From Saprospiraceae bacterium (GTDB lineage Bacteria > Bacteroidota > Bacteroidia > Chitinophagales > Saprospiraceae), in contig JADJPZ010000004.1 of NCBI GenBank assembly GCA_016713025.1, forward strand, positions 682,001 to 746,000: 64,000 nt of DNA. The letters run 5' to 3'. The notes below the pieces were generated by a model. The model ran no database searches and had not been told where the DNA came from. It was given only the letters and a program-made list of their open reading frames with translations. The first letter of the stretch is position 1. Each line of letters opens with the position of its first letter. The position numbers and the translations under genes were made by a program. Below are positions 53,839-62,670 of the stretch, one piece after another.

Positions 53839-54686
53839 TAAACTATATTCATCGGTTTTTCTTTAAATACCTGATGAATACGTTTTAAAAATTCGTCTGC
53901 ATGATGTTTGTTAAAGCATAAGGGCGGTTTGATCTTAATGACATTATGGTCAGGACCGTCAGTGCTGGTCAGGATACCCAATTCTTTCATTCGATTGGAG
54001 AGATAGGCAGTAGGCTGGGGTAGTGGATTCATTTCCCCATCAATCAATTCAAAACCAAGAAACATGCCTAAACCTCTGATGTCACCTATCATACTATATT
54101 CCTGCTGTATATGCTGCAACCCTTGGATAAGATAATTTCCCGTTGCTTTGGCATTTTCTCTGAGCCCTTCTTCTTTGATGATGTTGAGCACTTCATGACC
54201 AATGGCGCAGGAAACCGGATTGCCGCCAAATGTGTTGAAATACTCCATACCATTTGAAAATGCATCGGCAACAGCCCGGGTACAAACTACTGCTGCTATC
54301 GGATGTCCGTTGCCCAACGGTTTGCCTATGGTCACTATATCAGGTACCACATCATGATACTCGAAAGCCCACCAATGTGAGCCAATCCTTCCTAGCCCGG
54401 TCTGCACTTCATCAGCTATACATATGCCACCGGCAAGCCTTACCATGGAGTACACAAGTTGCAGAAAATCCTTTGGCAACAAGATCTGTCCACCACAAGA
54501 TACGATGCTCTCATGGATAAACGCTGCGGGTGATTTACCAGCCTGTTGTAGATTTTGAAGGATTTCTTTTGCATGATGAGCATATGATTGTCCTGTATTA
54601 TCACCTCTGTATATCCCCTCTAAAACTATCCGGAAGTGGAAGAAGGTTTGTATATTTGGGTTTACCCCTACCACCTTTTCCATCAA
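53838..54686 (-). CDS. Class III aminotransferase/phospho-lyase, C-terminal part (frameshifted)
   Basis: The true frame begins near GIYRGDNTGQSY (about 54618); the first 26 codons of the open frame are out of register. It holds the large-domain core of a PLP class III enzyme: GGICIADEVQTGLGRIGSHW, the PLP-Lys region TIGKPLGNGHPIAAV and the C-terminal GLGMFLGFELIDGE. It is the last third of a kinase-M23-aminotransferase protein (see the next two entries). The stop is formed at the junction with a family 1 element. Confidence 0.82.
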   Translation of the reverse strand: MMEKVVGVNPNIQTFFHFRIVLEGIYRGDNTGQSYAHHAKEILQNLQQAGKSPAAFIHESIVSCGGQILLPKDFLQLVYSMVRLAGGICIADEVQTGLGRIGSHWWAFEYHDVVPDIVTIGKPLGNGHPIAAVVCTRAVADAFSNGMEYFNTFGGNPVSCAIGHEVLNIIKEEGLRENAKATGNYLIQGLQHIQQEYSMIGDIRGLGMFLGFELIDGEMNPLPQPTAYLSNRMKELGILTSTDGPDHNVIKIKPPLCFNKHHADEFLKRIHQVFKEKPMNIV

Positions 54687-55668
54687 ATTTATACGAACTT
54701 ACCTCAATACAAGCATTGGTATTGCCATGATATCCGGATTGTAGTGCTATCATGTCCCTTTGATTTGTAAACGTATGAGCCATTCTCAAAGCCAGCTCAT
54801 TTGCTTCACTACCGGAATTTACAAAATATACTACTTCCAGTTCTTTGGGAAAGGTTGAAAGCAAGGATTCAGCAAATTTTAAGATGTTGTCATGCAAATA
54901 TCTTGTATTGGTATTTAAGATAGCCATTTGAGCGGAGCCCGCGGTGACTATTTTGAGATGTTCATGTCCCACATGAGCCACGTTATTGACAGTGTCGAGA
55001 TATTTTCTGCCTGTATCATCTATCAGGTATGCTCCGTCTCCTTTCAATATTTTAAGCGGCTCTTTGTAGGACAATGATAGGTTTTTACCTAATATTTTTT
55101 GCCTCAAGGCCTGTATTTCAACTGTAGATGGAGATTTTTTGGCTGACTCAGTGTAATATGAAAAAAGAGTATTTGGGTCAGGACATATACTTTTCCAAAC
55201 TTCTGTTTCATTGTAATATGCTACTCCGGGGTAATCATGTTGATACCCAAGCATGTCCAAAATAATCTGAAAATGGAGATGCGGTGCCCAATCACCGTTT
55301 TCCTCGTGGTCGCCAATATATCCCAAAAGTGTTCCTTTTTCAACTCTTTGACCTTGCTTAATCACAGATAATGTACTGATACTCAGGTGCCCGTATAAAC
55401 TGTAAAACTGTATTCCATTGACATCATGCAGGAGGATGATGGTTGGACCGTAATCTTTTGGATGATCATTATTGAAAATGCTGTAGACTGTTCCTTCAAG
55501 AATCGAGTGTACAGGTGTGCCAGATTCAAGCCAATAGTCCACTCCCAAATGAACCGTTCTGTATTCAGGGCCACAATTGCCTTCTTTTTTATATGCGTCT
55601 GTGCTGTAAAATGGTCTTACTTCCAGAAACCCATTTGCCGGTATCGTGTTAGCATGGGATTTTTCCAC
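54601..55668 (-). CDS. M23 domain plus N-terminal half of class III aminotransferase (frameshifted)
   Basis: A 355-codon frame. Residues about 10-150 form an M23/LytM peptidase domain with intact zinc motifs: HLGVDYW (His, Asp) and HLHFQ. Residues about 195-350 begin a class III aminotransferase (NVAHVGHEHLKIVTAGSAQM, FVNSGSEANELALRMAHTF, SGYHGNTNACIEVSS). The frame ends after DSFRG in a four-base C run at 54615-54618. Removing one base gives GIYRGDNTG and the next frame. The GTG start overlaps the kinase end by 20 bases. Deleting one base at 55660-55664 fuses the two. Confidence 0.82.
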   Translation of the reverse strand: MEKSHANTIPANGFLEVRPFYSTDAYKKEGNCGPEYRTVHLGVDYWLESGTPVHSILEGTVYSIFNNDHPKDYGPTIILLHDVNGIQFYSLYGHLSISTLSVIKQGQRVEKGTLLGYIGDHEENGDWAPHLHFQIILDMLGYQHDYPGVAYYNETEVWKSICPDPNTLFSYYTESAKKSPSTVEIQALRQKILGKNLSLSYKEPLKILKGDGAYLIDDTGRKYLDTVNNVAHVGHEHLKIVTAGSAQMAILNTNTRYLHDNILKFAESLLSTFPKELEVVYFVNSGSEANELALRMAHTFTNQRDMIALQSGYHGNTNACIEVSSYKFDGKGGRGKPKYTNLLPLPDSFRGDIQR

Positions 55669-56848
55669 TTTTTATTTTCTCCCAAAAAGTTACAGCATCA
55701 TTGTATTCTTGCTTATGCCCTATAAAAGTACTTCCAATGCTCATGTCAGGCTGGGAAATAAAATTGGTGTTTTCAGTAGGGAACATCCTGTTCAATTCAA
55801 TCTTTTGATCTTTGAAAAAACTATTGACCTCCGTTTCATGTGGGTGAGGCATCAAACCTATAGCGGCTCTAAAACTGTAATAAGCCAGAGATGGGTGGAT
55901 ACCAGACCATTGGATAAGCAATCGTCCGGCTGCCTGATCGCTGATCTGAAGATATTCGTTTTCAGGTTCTTTTTGCTTGTTGATGGCAGATTTGGTCAAA
56001 CTGATGACCAATCTCATACCTATGAGACAATACAAGTATCTGACTTCTGCAGCTTCTAATGGAAAGGAGTTATGATATCCTTTTAACACCGCACAAGCCG
56101 CCTGGAGAGGATCGTTTTGGCCCATGATGGCATAGGTTGCGGTTACTGCCACATCATTGATGATGGTTGATTTCACCGCATCTCCATAGTCAATAATGGA
56201 AACAACGATATTGCTGCCAAAATCTGTTTGAGTGATAATATTATTGTCATTGGCATCATTATGAATGACGCTTTTTCTGAGTTTTTCAAGATCTGATTTC
56301 GATTCCTTATATTGACTTATGACCTTCGAGAATGCAGTCTGCAAAGATGGATCAATGAGATGTATATAATTTTCAGTCCACTCAGCATGATCGAGATTCC
56401 AGTCAAAAACTCTTGAAGCTATGTGATGATCGAAGCCCTTCAATGCCAAAGTTGTTTGACCGGCTTTTTGACCTAAACTAAATAATAATTCATTAGTCAC
56501 CGGAGATACCTTCGACCATAAATCCCCTTCTATCCAGGTCAACATTCTTACAGCTCTCGTCCTGTTTGTATCATCTTTCAGATATAGTGTTTTTTTACCA
56601 TTTGCAGCTATTTTCATCATAGGTGCTGATGCTTTCAAGCTGCTTTTTTCAAGGTGCTCAAGGAGTTTTTCCTGGAAGTCCAAAACCTGAATGTCATAAT
56701 CTTCAGGAGATATTTTCAGGACCCATTTTTTACTATTTTTTTGAGTTACTAAATAATTGGTATCTATTTCTCCGGGTAGGGGCAATATTTCACCTGATAC
56801 ACCAAATGTATCTAAACATCTTTTAACAAACGGTAACTGGTCAATCAT
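55649..56848 (-). CDS. Aminoglycoside-phosphotransferase-like kinase domain of a trifunctional locus
   Basis: A 399-codon APH-fold kinase. N-lobe residues are near NSKKWVLKISPEDYD; the catalytic loop is VIHNDANDNNII (H-x-D-x4-N type) and the metal site IIDYGD. Related eukaryotic enzymes phosphorylate hydroxylysine, and their partner PLP enzymes are ammonia-releasing phospho-lyases. Bacterial proteins of about 1000 residues fuse kinase, M23 and class III aminotransferase in this order. Joining the three frames here gives about 1000 codons, so this is probably one such gene with two single-base errors. Confidence 0.82.
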   Translation of the reverse strand: MIDQLPFVKRCLDTFGVSGEILPLPGEIDTNYLVTQKNSKKWVLKISPEDYDIQVLDFQEKLLEHLEKSSLKASAPMMKIAANGKKTLYLKDDTNRTRAVRMLTWIEGDLWSKVSPVTNELLFSLGQKAGQTTLALKGFDHHIASRVFDWNLDHAEWTENYIHLIDPSLQTAFSKVISQYKESKSDLEKLRKSVIHNDANDNNIITQTDFGSNIVVSIIDYGDAVKSTIINDVAVTATYAIMGQNDPLQAACAVLKGYHNSFPLEAAEVRYLYCLIGMRLVISLTKSAINKQKEPENEYLQISDQAAGRLLIQWSGIHPSLAYYSFRAAIGLMPHPHETEVNSFFKDQKIELNRMFPTENTNFISQPDMSIGSTFIGHKQEYNDAVTFWEKIKSGKIPC

Positions 56849-57212
56849 ATCGATGGGAAGTTATAGTCACAAGAATAAATTGCTCTCCACTAAATTGGAT
56901 TCAATTTATTTTTCAATGAGAAGGGATAAAAAGATTTTAAAATTCAAATTTGCAAAAATAGAAATAAGTTTCATACAATTAATTAGGCAGCATAACATTT
57001 CGATTGTGACTCAAATTTTAATTGAGAAATAGAGGATCTATAAAAATTTATGCAACTTCACAGAAAAATGAAATTTTGAACCTTTTTTTTATTCAATCAA
57101 AAAAGTCACATACTTTTGTAACTTTTAGGAAATATTTAACGTTAACAAGATAAAAATTAAACAATTTTTTTCGTTAATCATTTATAGTCTTCATTTGTAC
57201 AATCTATAATTT
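56849..57212. other. Divergent intergenic region
   Basis: 364 AT-rich bases between the minus-strand kinase gene and a small plus-strand gene. A TACTTTTG (-7-like) occurs at 57112-57119 but is 94 bases from the next start. A 91-codon frame in the region overlaps the kinase gene and has no protein-like character. Confidence 0.4.
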
Positions 57213-57431
57213 ATGAAAAGCAAGTTAAAGCCGTCTTTGTACTTTGGTCTCATATTTATGGTAAGTATATCTTGTACTATTTACCTTCAGTCTCAGGATT
57301 TTTTTGAGTATCATGACTTGATGCCTGTTGATTTTACTGAAACGTATGTCATGGAAAATTCCGAACTTCCTGATTTGAATTTTTTGAAAGAAGTACTAAA
57401 ATCAATTTTCAACATTATTAATCTTGCCTGA
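57213..57431 (+). CDS. Small exported protein of unknown function
   Basis: 72 residues with an N-terminal hydrophobic signal or anchor (about 8-27, YFGLIFMVSISCTIYLQ) followed by an acidic segment and an amphipathic C-terminus (FLKEVLKSIFNIINLA). It could be a small lipoprotein: Cys21 follows SIS, a weak lipobox. I recognise no family. It is isolated, 235 bases before the thioredoxin-like gene. Confidence 0.5.
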   Translation: MKSKLKPSLYFGLIFMVSISCTIYLQSQDFFEYHDLMPVDFTETYVMENSELPDLNFLKEVLKSIFNIINLA

Positions 57432-57601
57432 CAATTTGCTGCAATCAATCTATACTACACATAAATACATATTTACATTTTAAGTCATTTTTGTGTGCTA
57501 TCAAAATAGCAATAGAGCATTATAACATCGACTAATGGAGCCATATGGACGATAAAGTGTTAAAAAAATATTAAAAATCTTAATTTTTTATTCAACGCTT
57601 C

Positions 57602-57630
57602 TTGCATATTAGTTTGAAGTAATACTTTTG
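57602..57630 (+). promoter_or_regulatory. Bacteroidota promoter of the thioredoxin-like gene
   Basis: TTG (57602-57604), 18 bases, then TACTTTTG (57623-57630), a good -33/-7 pair. It supports the ATG at 57667, because an earlier open-frame start at 57628 would lie inside the promoter. Confidence 0.7.
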
Positions 57631-57666
57631 TACTCAACTCGGTCTTTAGTATTTACAACCACTATT

Positions 57667-58218
57667 ATGAATTTGAGATTTATTTTTTTTAGTCTTTCAT
57701 TTTTATTCGTTATTCCTTTAATTTCTCAAAATAGAATTAAATGGAGCACATGGGAAAACTTACCGAATAAACTTGAAAAGGCAGATAAAAAGTTTTTAGT
57801 TTACTTCTATTATGATGGGTGTAAGTGGTGTAGGGTGATGGAAGAATCTACATTTTCGGAAGGGCATATAGCCAAATTTGTCAATCAAAACTTTTACCCA
57901 TTAAGGTTGAATGCCTTATCTTCCGGTAAGCTTATGGTAGCAGACAAAGCATACACCAGTGTGCGGATAGGTAAATATGATTTTCATGAGCTTGCTGCTG
58001 AATTGCTTTCAGGAAATATGTCATTTCCATCTATTGTGTTTCTTGATGAAAAGTTCCACAAATTGGCACATTTTGACTCCTATATTGAAATTCCAAAGTT
58101 TGAAATGTTATTATCGTACTATGGAGGGGATCATCATAAAAATACCCTTTGGAAAAGATACAGCACAAACTACTGTCGGGAAAGTAATTTTAATTCTTTG
58201 GTCAACGATAAGCATTAA
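57667..58218 (+). CDS. Exported thioredoxin-fold protein (DUF255-like)
   Basis: 183 residues from the ATG at 57667, with a signal peptide (about 1-20, ending PLISQ). The body is a thioredoxin-like domain with CKWC (Cys-x-x-Cys) in YFYYDGCKWCRVMEESTFSE, and the cis-Pro segment SFPSIVFLDE. This pattern matches DUF255/thioredoxin_7 proteins rather than classical thioredoxin. It probably acts as a periplasmic thiol-disulfide reductase. The partner is unknown. Confidence 0.82.
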   Translation: MNLRFIFFSLSFLFVIPLISQNRIKWSTWENLPNKLEKADKKFLVYFYYDGCKWCRVMEESTFSEGHIAKFVNQNFYPLRLNALSSGKLMVADKAYTSVRIGKYDFHELAAELLSGNMSFPSIVFLDEKFHKLAHFDSYIEIPKFEMLLSYYGGDHHKNTLWKRYSTNYCRESNFNSLVNDKH

Positions 58219-58420
58219 TTGTTATGTAAAGGTTTAAGTGTATCCTTACTTAAATCAAATTCTTTTTATAAGTCCTGTTAATAACACACCTCTTAGGGTT
58301 CGTTGCAAAACTTCTATATATCCTTTATATATATATTAAAAACTTACTGTGAGTATACCAAATTATATTTACCTTTACACCGTAAAACAAACGATAATTT
58401 TCATAATAAATCCTGCACCA

Positions 58421-59647
58421 ATGAAATACATATTACCAACCTTGATTTGTATCTTTTTATTAAATGCATGTAAAGACAAAGTGATGACTGAAGAATCTAA
58501 GAAAGTGTCAGTAACCTACCCAACCACACGAATGGATAGCACTATTGCTGAATATTTTGGAAGCAAGTTAGGCGACCCTTATCGCTGGCTTGAAGATGAT
58601 CTTTCAACTGAGACCGGACAGTGGGTAGATGATCAAAACAAAGTGACTTTTGGTTATCTTGACAATATTCCATTCCGAAGTGATATCAAATCCAGACTTG
58701 AAAAATTGTGGAATTATGAAAAATTTGGTGCCCCTTTTAAGGAAGGCGATTACACATATTTCTATAAAAACGATGGGTTGCAAAATCAGTTTGTTCTCTG
58801 GCGAAAAAAGGGAGACAAAGATGCAGAAATATTTATTGATCCCAATACTTTTTCAAAAGATGGCACTACATCTTTAGCAGGTATAAATTTTTCAAAAGAT
58901 GGCTCGAAGGTAGCTTATCAGATTTCAGAAGGTGGTTCTGACTGGCGCAAAGTTATAGTGATGGATGCAATCACAAAACAAATACTTGAAGATACTTTAC
59001 GAGATGTGAAATTCAGCGGCCTGTCATGGAAAGGTAATGACGGTTTTTATTATTCAAGTTACGACAAGCCCAAGGGCTCTGAATTATCTGCAAAAACAGA
59101 TCAGCATAAATTATATTATCACAAGTTGGGAAGTAGCCAGAAAAGTGATAAAGTAATCTTTGGCGACAAGATAAAAAGACGTTATATAGGCGGAACGGTG
59201 ACTGAGGATGACAGGTATCTGTTTATCTCAGCGTCTGTATCTACATCTGGTAATGAACTCTATATGGTGGACCATCAGGACAAATCTGGTAAGATTGTCA
59301 CTATGGTGGATAACTTTGAGAGTGATAGTTATGTAGCTGATAATGATGGGTCTAAGTTGTATATCGTGACCAATCTTGGTGCTCCGAATCAAAAAATTGT
59401 CACTGCTGATGCTTCCACCCCGGGCACCGCCAACTGGAAAGACTTTATACCCGAAACTGAAAATGTACTTGATGTGAGCACAGGCTGCGGATCTTTTTTT
59501 GCCCACTATATGAAAGATGCCTTATCCTTCATCAGGCAATACGACTACAATGGCAAGTTGATCAGAGATATACAACTGCCTGGATCAGGCACAGCATCTA
59601 TGGGAAATGCCAAGCGGAATGAAAAAAGAGATTTATTTTTCTTTTAG
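58421..59647 (+). CDS. Prolyl oligopeptidase (S9A), beta-propeller part (frameshifted)
   Basis: 409 codons from the ATG at 58421, which gives a lipoprotein signal (LLNAC). An earlier start at 58349 would bury it. After DPYRWLEDDLSTETGQWVDD comes the seven-blade propeller that gates the active site. The frame breaks in a six-A run at 59622-59627. Removing one A gives RNEKEIYFSFSNYVTPGNIY, the next frame. The restored enzyme has about 710 residues and cleaves short peptides after proline, outside the cytoplasm as a lipoprotein. Confidence 0.88.
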   Translation: MKYILPTLICIFLLNACKDKVMTEESKKVSVTYPTTRMDSTIAEYFGSKLGDPYRWLEDDLSTETGQWVDDQNKVTFGYLDNIPFRSDIKSRLEKLWNYEKFGAPFKEGDYTYFYKNDGLQNQFVLWRKKGDKDAEIFIDPNTFSKDGTTSLAGINFSKDGSKVAYQISEGGSDWRKVIVMDAITKQILEDTLRDVKFSGLSWKGNDGFYYSSYDKPKGSELSAKTDQHKLYYHKLGSSQKSDKVIFGDKIKRRYIGGTVTEDDRYLFISASVSTSGNELYMVDHQDKSGKIVTMVDNFESDSYVADNDGSKLYIVTNLGAPNQKIVTADASTPGTANWKDFIPETENVLDVSTGCGSFFAHYMKDALSFIRQYDYNGKLIRDIQLPGSGTASMGNAKRNEKRDLFFF

Positions 59648-60560
59648 CAATTATGTGACACCCGGCAATATTTACAAATTCGAACCATCAACAGGTAAAG
59701 CGGAGCTGTTTATCAAGCCCAAAATCAATTTTTCTCCGGAACAGTATGAGTCAAAACAAGTTTTTTACACTTCCAAAGATGGAACTAAGATACCTATGAT
59801 GATTTCTTACAGAAAAGGGGTCAAACTGGACGGTAAAAATCCGACCATACTCTATGGATATGGTGGTTTCAATATAAGTCTGACACCGGCCTTTAGTATC
59901 ACCAATGCAGTGTGGATGGAGCAAGGCGGCATATATGCAGTCCCCAATTTACGTGGCGGTGGCGAATATGGCAAAAAATGGCATGATGCCGGAACACAGA
60001 TGAAAAAGCAAAATGTTTTTGATGATTTTATCGCTGCCGCTCAATATCTCATCGCCAATAAGTATACTTCGAGTGATTTTCTCGCTATTTCAGGTGGGTC
60101 CAATGGTGGATTGCTCGTAGGAGCGTGTATGACACAAAGACCGGAGTTGTTTAAAGTGGCATTACCTGCCGTAGGGGTGCTTGATATGTTGCGTTATCAT
60201 ACTTTTACCGCTGGTGCCGGCTGGGCTTACGACTATGGTACTTCAGAACAAAGCAAAGAAATGTTTGATTACCTTCTGGGATATTCTCCTTTGCACAATG
60301 TGAAAGAAGCCAAATACCCCGCTACTTTAGTGACTACGGCAGATCATGACGATAGGGTAGTACCGGCGCATTCTTTTAAATTTATTGCTGCACTCCAAAA
60401 CAAACATAAAGGAGACAATCCCGTACTGATCAGGATAGAAAAAAGTGCAGGGCATGGAGCTGGGAAACCAACCACAAAAATCATAGAAGAAGCGGCTGAT
60501 AAAATTGGCTTTACCTTATTCAACATGAATAAATCCTATAAAATTGATATAAAAAATTGA
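59607..60560 (+). CDS. Prolyl oligopeptidase (S9A), catalytic part (frameshifted)
   Basis: This frame carries the alpha/beta-hydrolase domain. The catalytic Ser is in SGGSNGGLLVGA, the Asp in TTADHDDRVVPAHS and the His in SAGHGAGKPT, all intact. YGYGGFNISLTPAFS and PNLRGGGEYGKKWHDAG are family segments. The ATG at 59607 lies before the junction and is not the biological start. It joins the propeller part in the preceding entry. Confidence 0.9.
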   Translation: MPSGMKKEIYFSFSNYVTPGNIYKFEPSTGKAELFIKPKINFSPEQYESKQVFYTSKDGTKIPMMISYRKGVKLDGKNPTILYGYGGFNISLTPAFSITNAVWMEQGGIYAVPNLRGGGEYGKKWHDAGTQMKKQNVFDDFIAAAQYLIANKYTSSDFLAISGGSNGGLLVGACMTQRPELFKVALPAVGVLDMLRYHTFTAGAGWAYDYGTSEQSKEMFDYLLGYSPLHNVKEAKYPATLVTTADHDDRVVPAHSFKFIAALQNKHKGDNPVLIRIEKSAGHGAGKPTTKIIEEAADKIGFTLFNMNKSYKIDIKN

Positions 60561-60663
60561 TATTTGAAAGCCAACCACAGAAAGAATTAATCACATGAAT
60601 TTTAATCGAAAATAAGTACATATATCAGTAGAATAATCAATGATGACTTAAAATCTAAATACC

Positions 60664-62058
60664 ATGCAAAAATAAAAATTATGTCGATCAAAACAAACAG
60701 CGATTCCTTGATGAGTTGCTTGTAATATTAAAAATACCTTCTATTAGTGCTGACCCAGCATTCAAATCTGAGGTAGCAAAAACAGCAGATGTCGTGGCTG
60801 ATAGCCTCAATAAGGCCGGGTGCAGTCATGTCAAAGTGTACCCAACCAAGGGACACCCCATCGTGTATGGGGAACATATAATTAATTCTGAATTGCCTAC
60901 CATTTTGGTGTATGGCCATTATGATGTTCAACCTCCGGATCCTTTAGAATTATGGCATAGTCCACCATTTGAACCTGTCATCAGAAAAACTGAAAAGCAC
61001 CCTGATGGTGCTATCTTTGCAAGAGGATCATGCGACGACAAGGGACAATTCTATATGCATGTAAAAGCTTTTGAAGCGATGGTGCAAAATCATGCACTGA
61101 CCTGTAATGTCAAATTTATGATCGAAGGAGAAGAAGAAGTGGGGTCTGTAAATCTTGGTCCTTTTTGTAAGGAAAACAGTGAAATGCTCAAGTGCGATGT
61201 GGTATTGATTTCTGATACTTCTATCCTGGGTAATGATATCCCTTCGATCACAGTTGGTTTAAGGGGGTTAAGTTATGTCGAGGTGGAGGTAGTCGGTGCC
61301 AATAAGGACCTTCATTCAGGAGTTTACGGAGGTGCTGTTGCCAATCCCGCACAAGTGCTTTGTGATATGATTGCTTCCCTCAAAGATGAAAACAAACATA
61401 TCACCATTCCTGGGTTTTATGATGACGTGGAGGTCGTTTCAGATGAAGAAAGAGCAGCTATGAACAAAGCGCCTTTTGACAAAGTGAAATATATGCATGA
61501 CCTGGGTATTGAAGCAACCATGGGAGAAAATGGTTATACCGTGCTTGAGCAAACATCTATTCGCCCCACTCTGGAAGTCAATGGTATTTGGGGTGGGTAC
61601 ATAGGAGAAGGTGCAAAAACTGTCCTTCCTGCCAAAGCCTTTGCCAAAATAAGTATGAGGTTGGTGCCCAACCAGAAAAGTGATAAAATCACGGAATTGT
61701 TCAAAATCTATTTTGAATCCATTGCACCTCCAGGAGTTAAAGTTATAGTCCGCCCACACCACGGTGGAGAAGCAGCTGTGACTCCATCAGATACGCCAGA
61801 ATATAAAGCTGCCGCTATGGCCATGAAAGAATCTTATGATAAAGATCCTATTCCTGTAAGAGGTGGAGGTAGTATTCCAATAGTAGCCTTATTTGAAAAG
61901 TATTGGGTGTAAAAACCGTACTTATGGGATTCGGACTAGATTCTGATGACATCCACTCACCCAATGAGCATTATGGCTTGTTTAATTTCTACAAAGGAAT
62001 AGAAACTATTCCTTACTTTCATAAGTATTATAAGGAACTGAAGAAAGATGATAAATAA
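60664..62058 (+). pseudogene. M20 family dipeptidase with two frameshifts
   Basis: Most of the enzyme lies in one frame (60716-61912, formally 398 codons). Metal and catalytic motifs are HYDVQPPDPLELWHSPPFEP, ARGSCDDKGQ, EGEEEVGS and DTSILGNDIPS. The N-terminus is recovered from the ATG at 60664 if one A is dropped from 60668-60672 (MQNKNYVDQNKQRFLDELLV). The C-terminus is recovered if one A is added at 61896-61899, giving VLGVKTVLMGFGLDSDDIHS and ending at 62058. The repaired protein has about 464 residues, normal for M20 dipeptidases, and hydrolyses small peptides. Confidence 0.85.
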
Positions 62059-62187
62059 TTAATTAGATGAGAGTTTTTATAGTGGATAAAACCAAGCAGC
62101 AAAACTAATTGGTATCTGAACCTAGACATTAGTCGTTAATTATTGGATTAGCTTGAGGAAGTTTTTGAACGGAAAAGAAAAAAAATT

Positions 62188-62503
62188 GCAGCCCGTAGGA
62201 TGACCGAACGGTGCGTTAGCACAGCATTGAACGATTTCAATGCTGAGTGAGGGAACTGCAAACCACGGCTTGCAGCATCGACAATATCAAAGGGTTCGAT
62301 TCCAAAAAGGGGAAAAAAAAAGTCACTCAAATGAGTGACTTTTATGCAGCCCGTAGGATGACCGAACGGTGCGTTAGCACAGCATTGAACGATTTCAATG
62401 CTGAGTGAGGGAACTGCAAACCACGGCTTGCAGCATCGACGATATCAAAGGGTTCGATTCCACAAAGGGCAAAAAAAAAGTCACTCAACTGAGTGACTTA
62501 TAT
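62188..62503 (-). repeat. Two tandem 158-bp units carrying tRNA-Glu 3' ends
   Basis: Units 62188-62345 and 62346-62503 are almost the same. Each begins (plus strand) with GCAGCCCGTAGG, identical to the 3' end of the tRNA-Glu that follows at exactly the same period. Each holds a perfect hairpin CAGCATTGAA/TTCAATGCTG, a CTGCAA/TTGCAG hairpin, a plus-strand GGGTTCGATTCC (T-arm-like) and the terminator palindrome AGTCACTCA/TGAGTGACT. On the minus strand each unit resembles a decayed T-arm plus acceptor 3' half of the tRNA. Confidence 0.8.
62471..62498 (-). terminator. Terminator of tRNA-Glu
   Basis: A perfect palindrome AGTCACTCA (62479-62487) / TGAGTGACT (62490-62498), followed on the minus strand by nine T. 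It lies seven bases past the tRNA 3' end. A second copy is at 62321-62340. Confidence 0.85.
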
Positions 62504-62504
62504 G

Positions 62505-62576
62505 CAGCCCGTAGGGGAATCGAACCCCTGTTTCTAGAATGAAAATCTAGCGTCCTAACCGCTGGACGAACGGGCC
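62505..62576 (-). tRNA. tRNA-Glu (anticodon TTC)
   Basis: 72 bases on the minus strand folding as a full cloverleaf. The acceptor stem is GGCCCGT with ACGGGCT. The anticodon stem CTAGA/TCTAG encloses the loop TTTTCAT with anticodon TTC. The T-arm is CAGGGGTTCGATTCCCCT-like with GTTCGATTC. The discriminator base is G and CCA is not encoded. A strong promoter lies upstream and a terminator directly downstream. Confidence 0.97.
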
Positions 62577-62604
62577 AAAATAATGCTTTTCTTTAAAAGC
62601 GACG

Positions 62605-62633
62605 CAAAGATAGATACATTAGCCAATTTACAA
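62605..62633 (-). promoter_or_regulatory. Promoter of tRNA-Glu
   Basis: Read on the minus strand: TTG (62633-62631), 18 bases, TATCTTTG (62612-62605), an ideal Bacteroidota -33/-7 pair 28 bases before the mature tRNA 5' end. Confidence 0.8.
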
Positions 62634-62670
62634 AACAGAAAACAATCTTTTTTTTAAAATTATCTTTTTA

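Noticed and set aside
57112..57119. TACTTTTG as promoter of the small exported gene at 57213
   Set aside because: It is 94 bases from the start codon and has no convincing -33 partner, so it was not listed as a promoter.
62148..62330. Minus-strand 60-codon frame over the 158-bp repeat
   Set aside because: It spans the structured tRNA-derived repeat and is explained by it.
62505..62576. Integrated phage or island at tRNA-Glu
   Set aside because: No integrase or phage gene lies on either side within the window. Only short tandem copies of the tRNA end are present.
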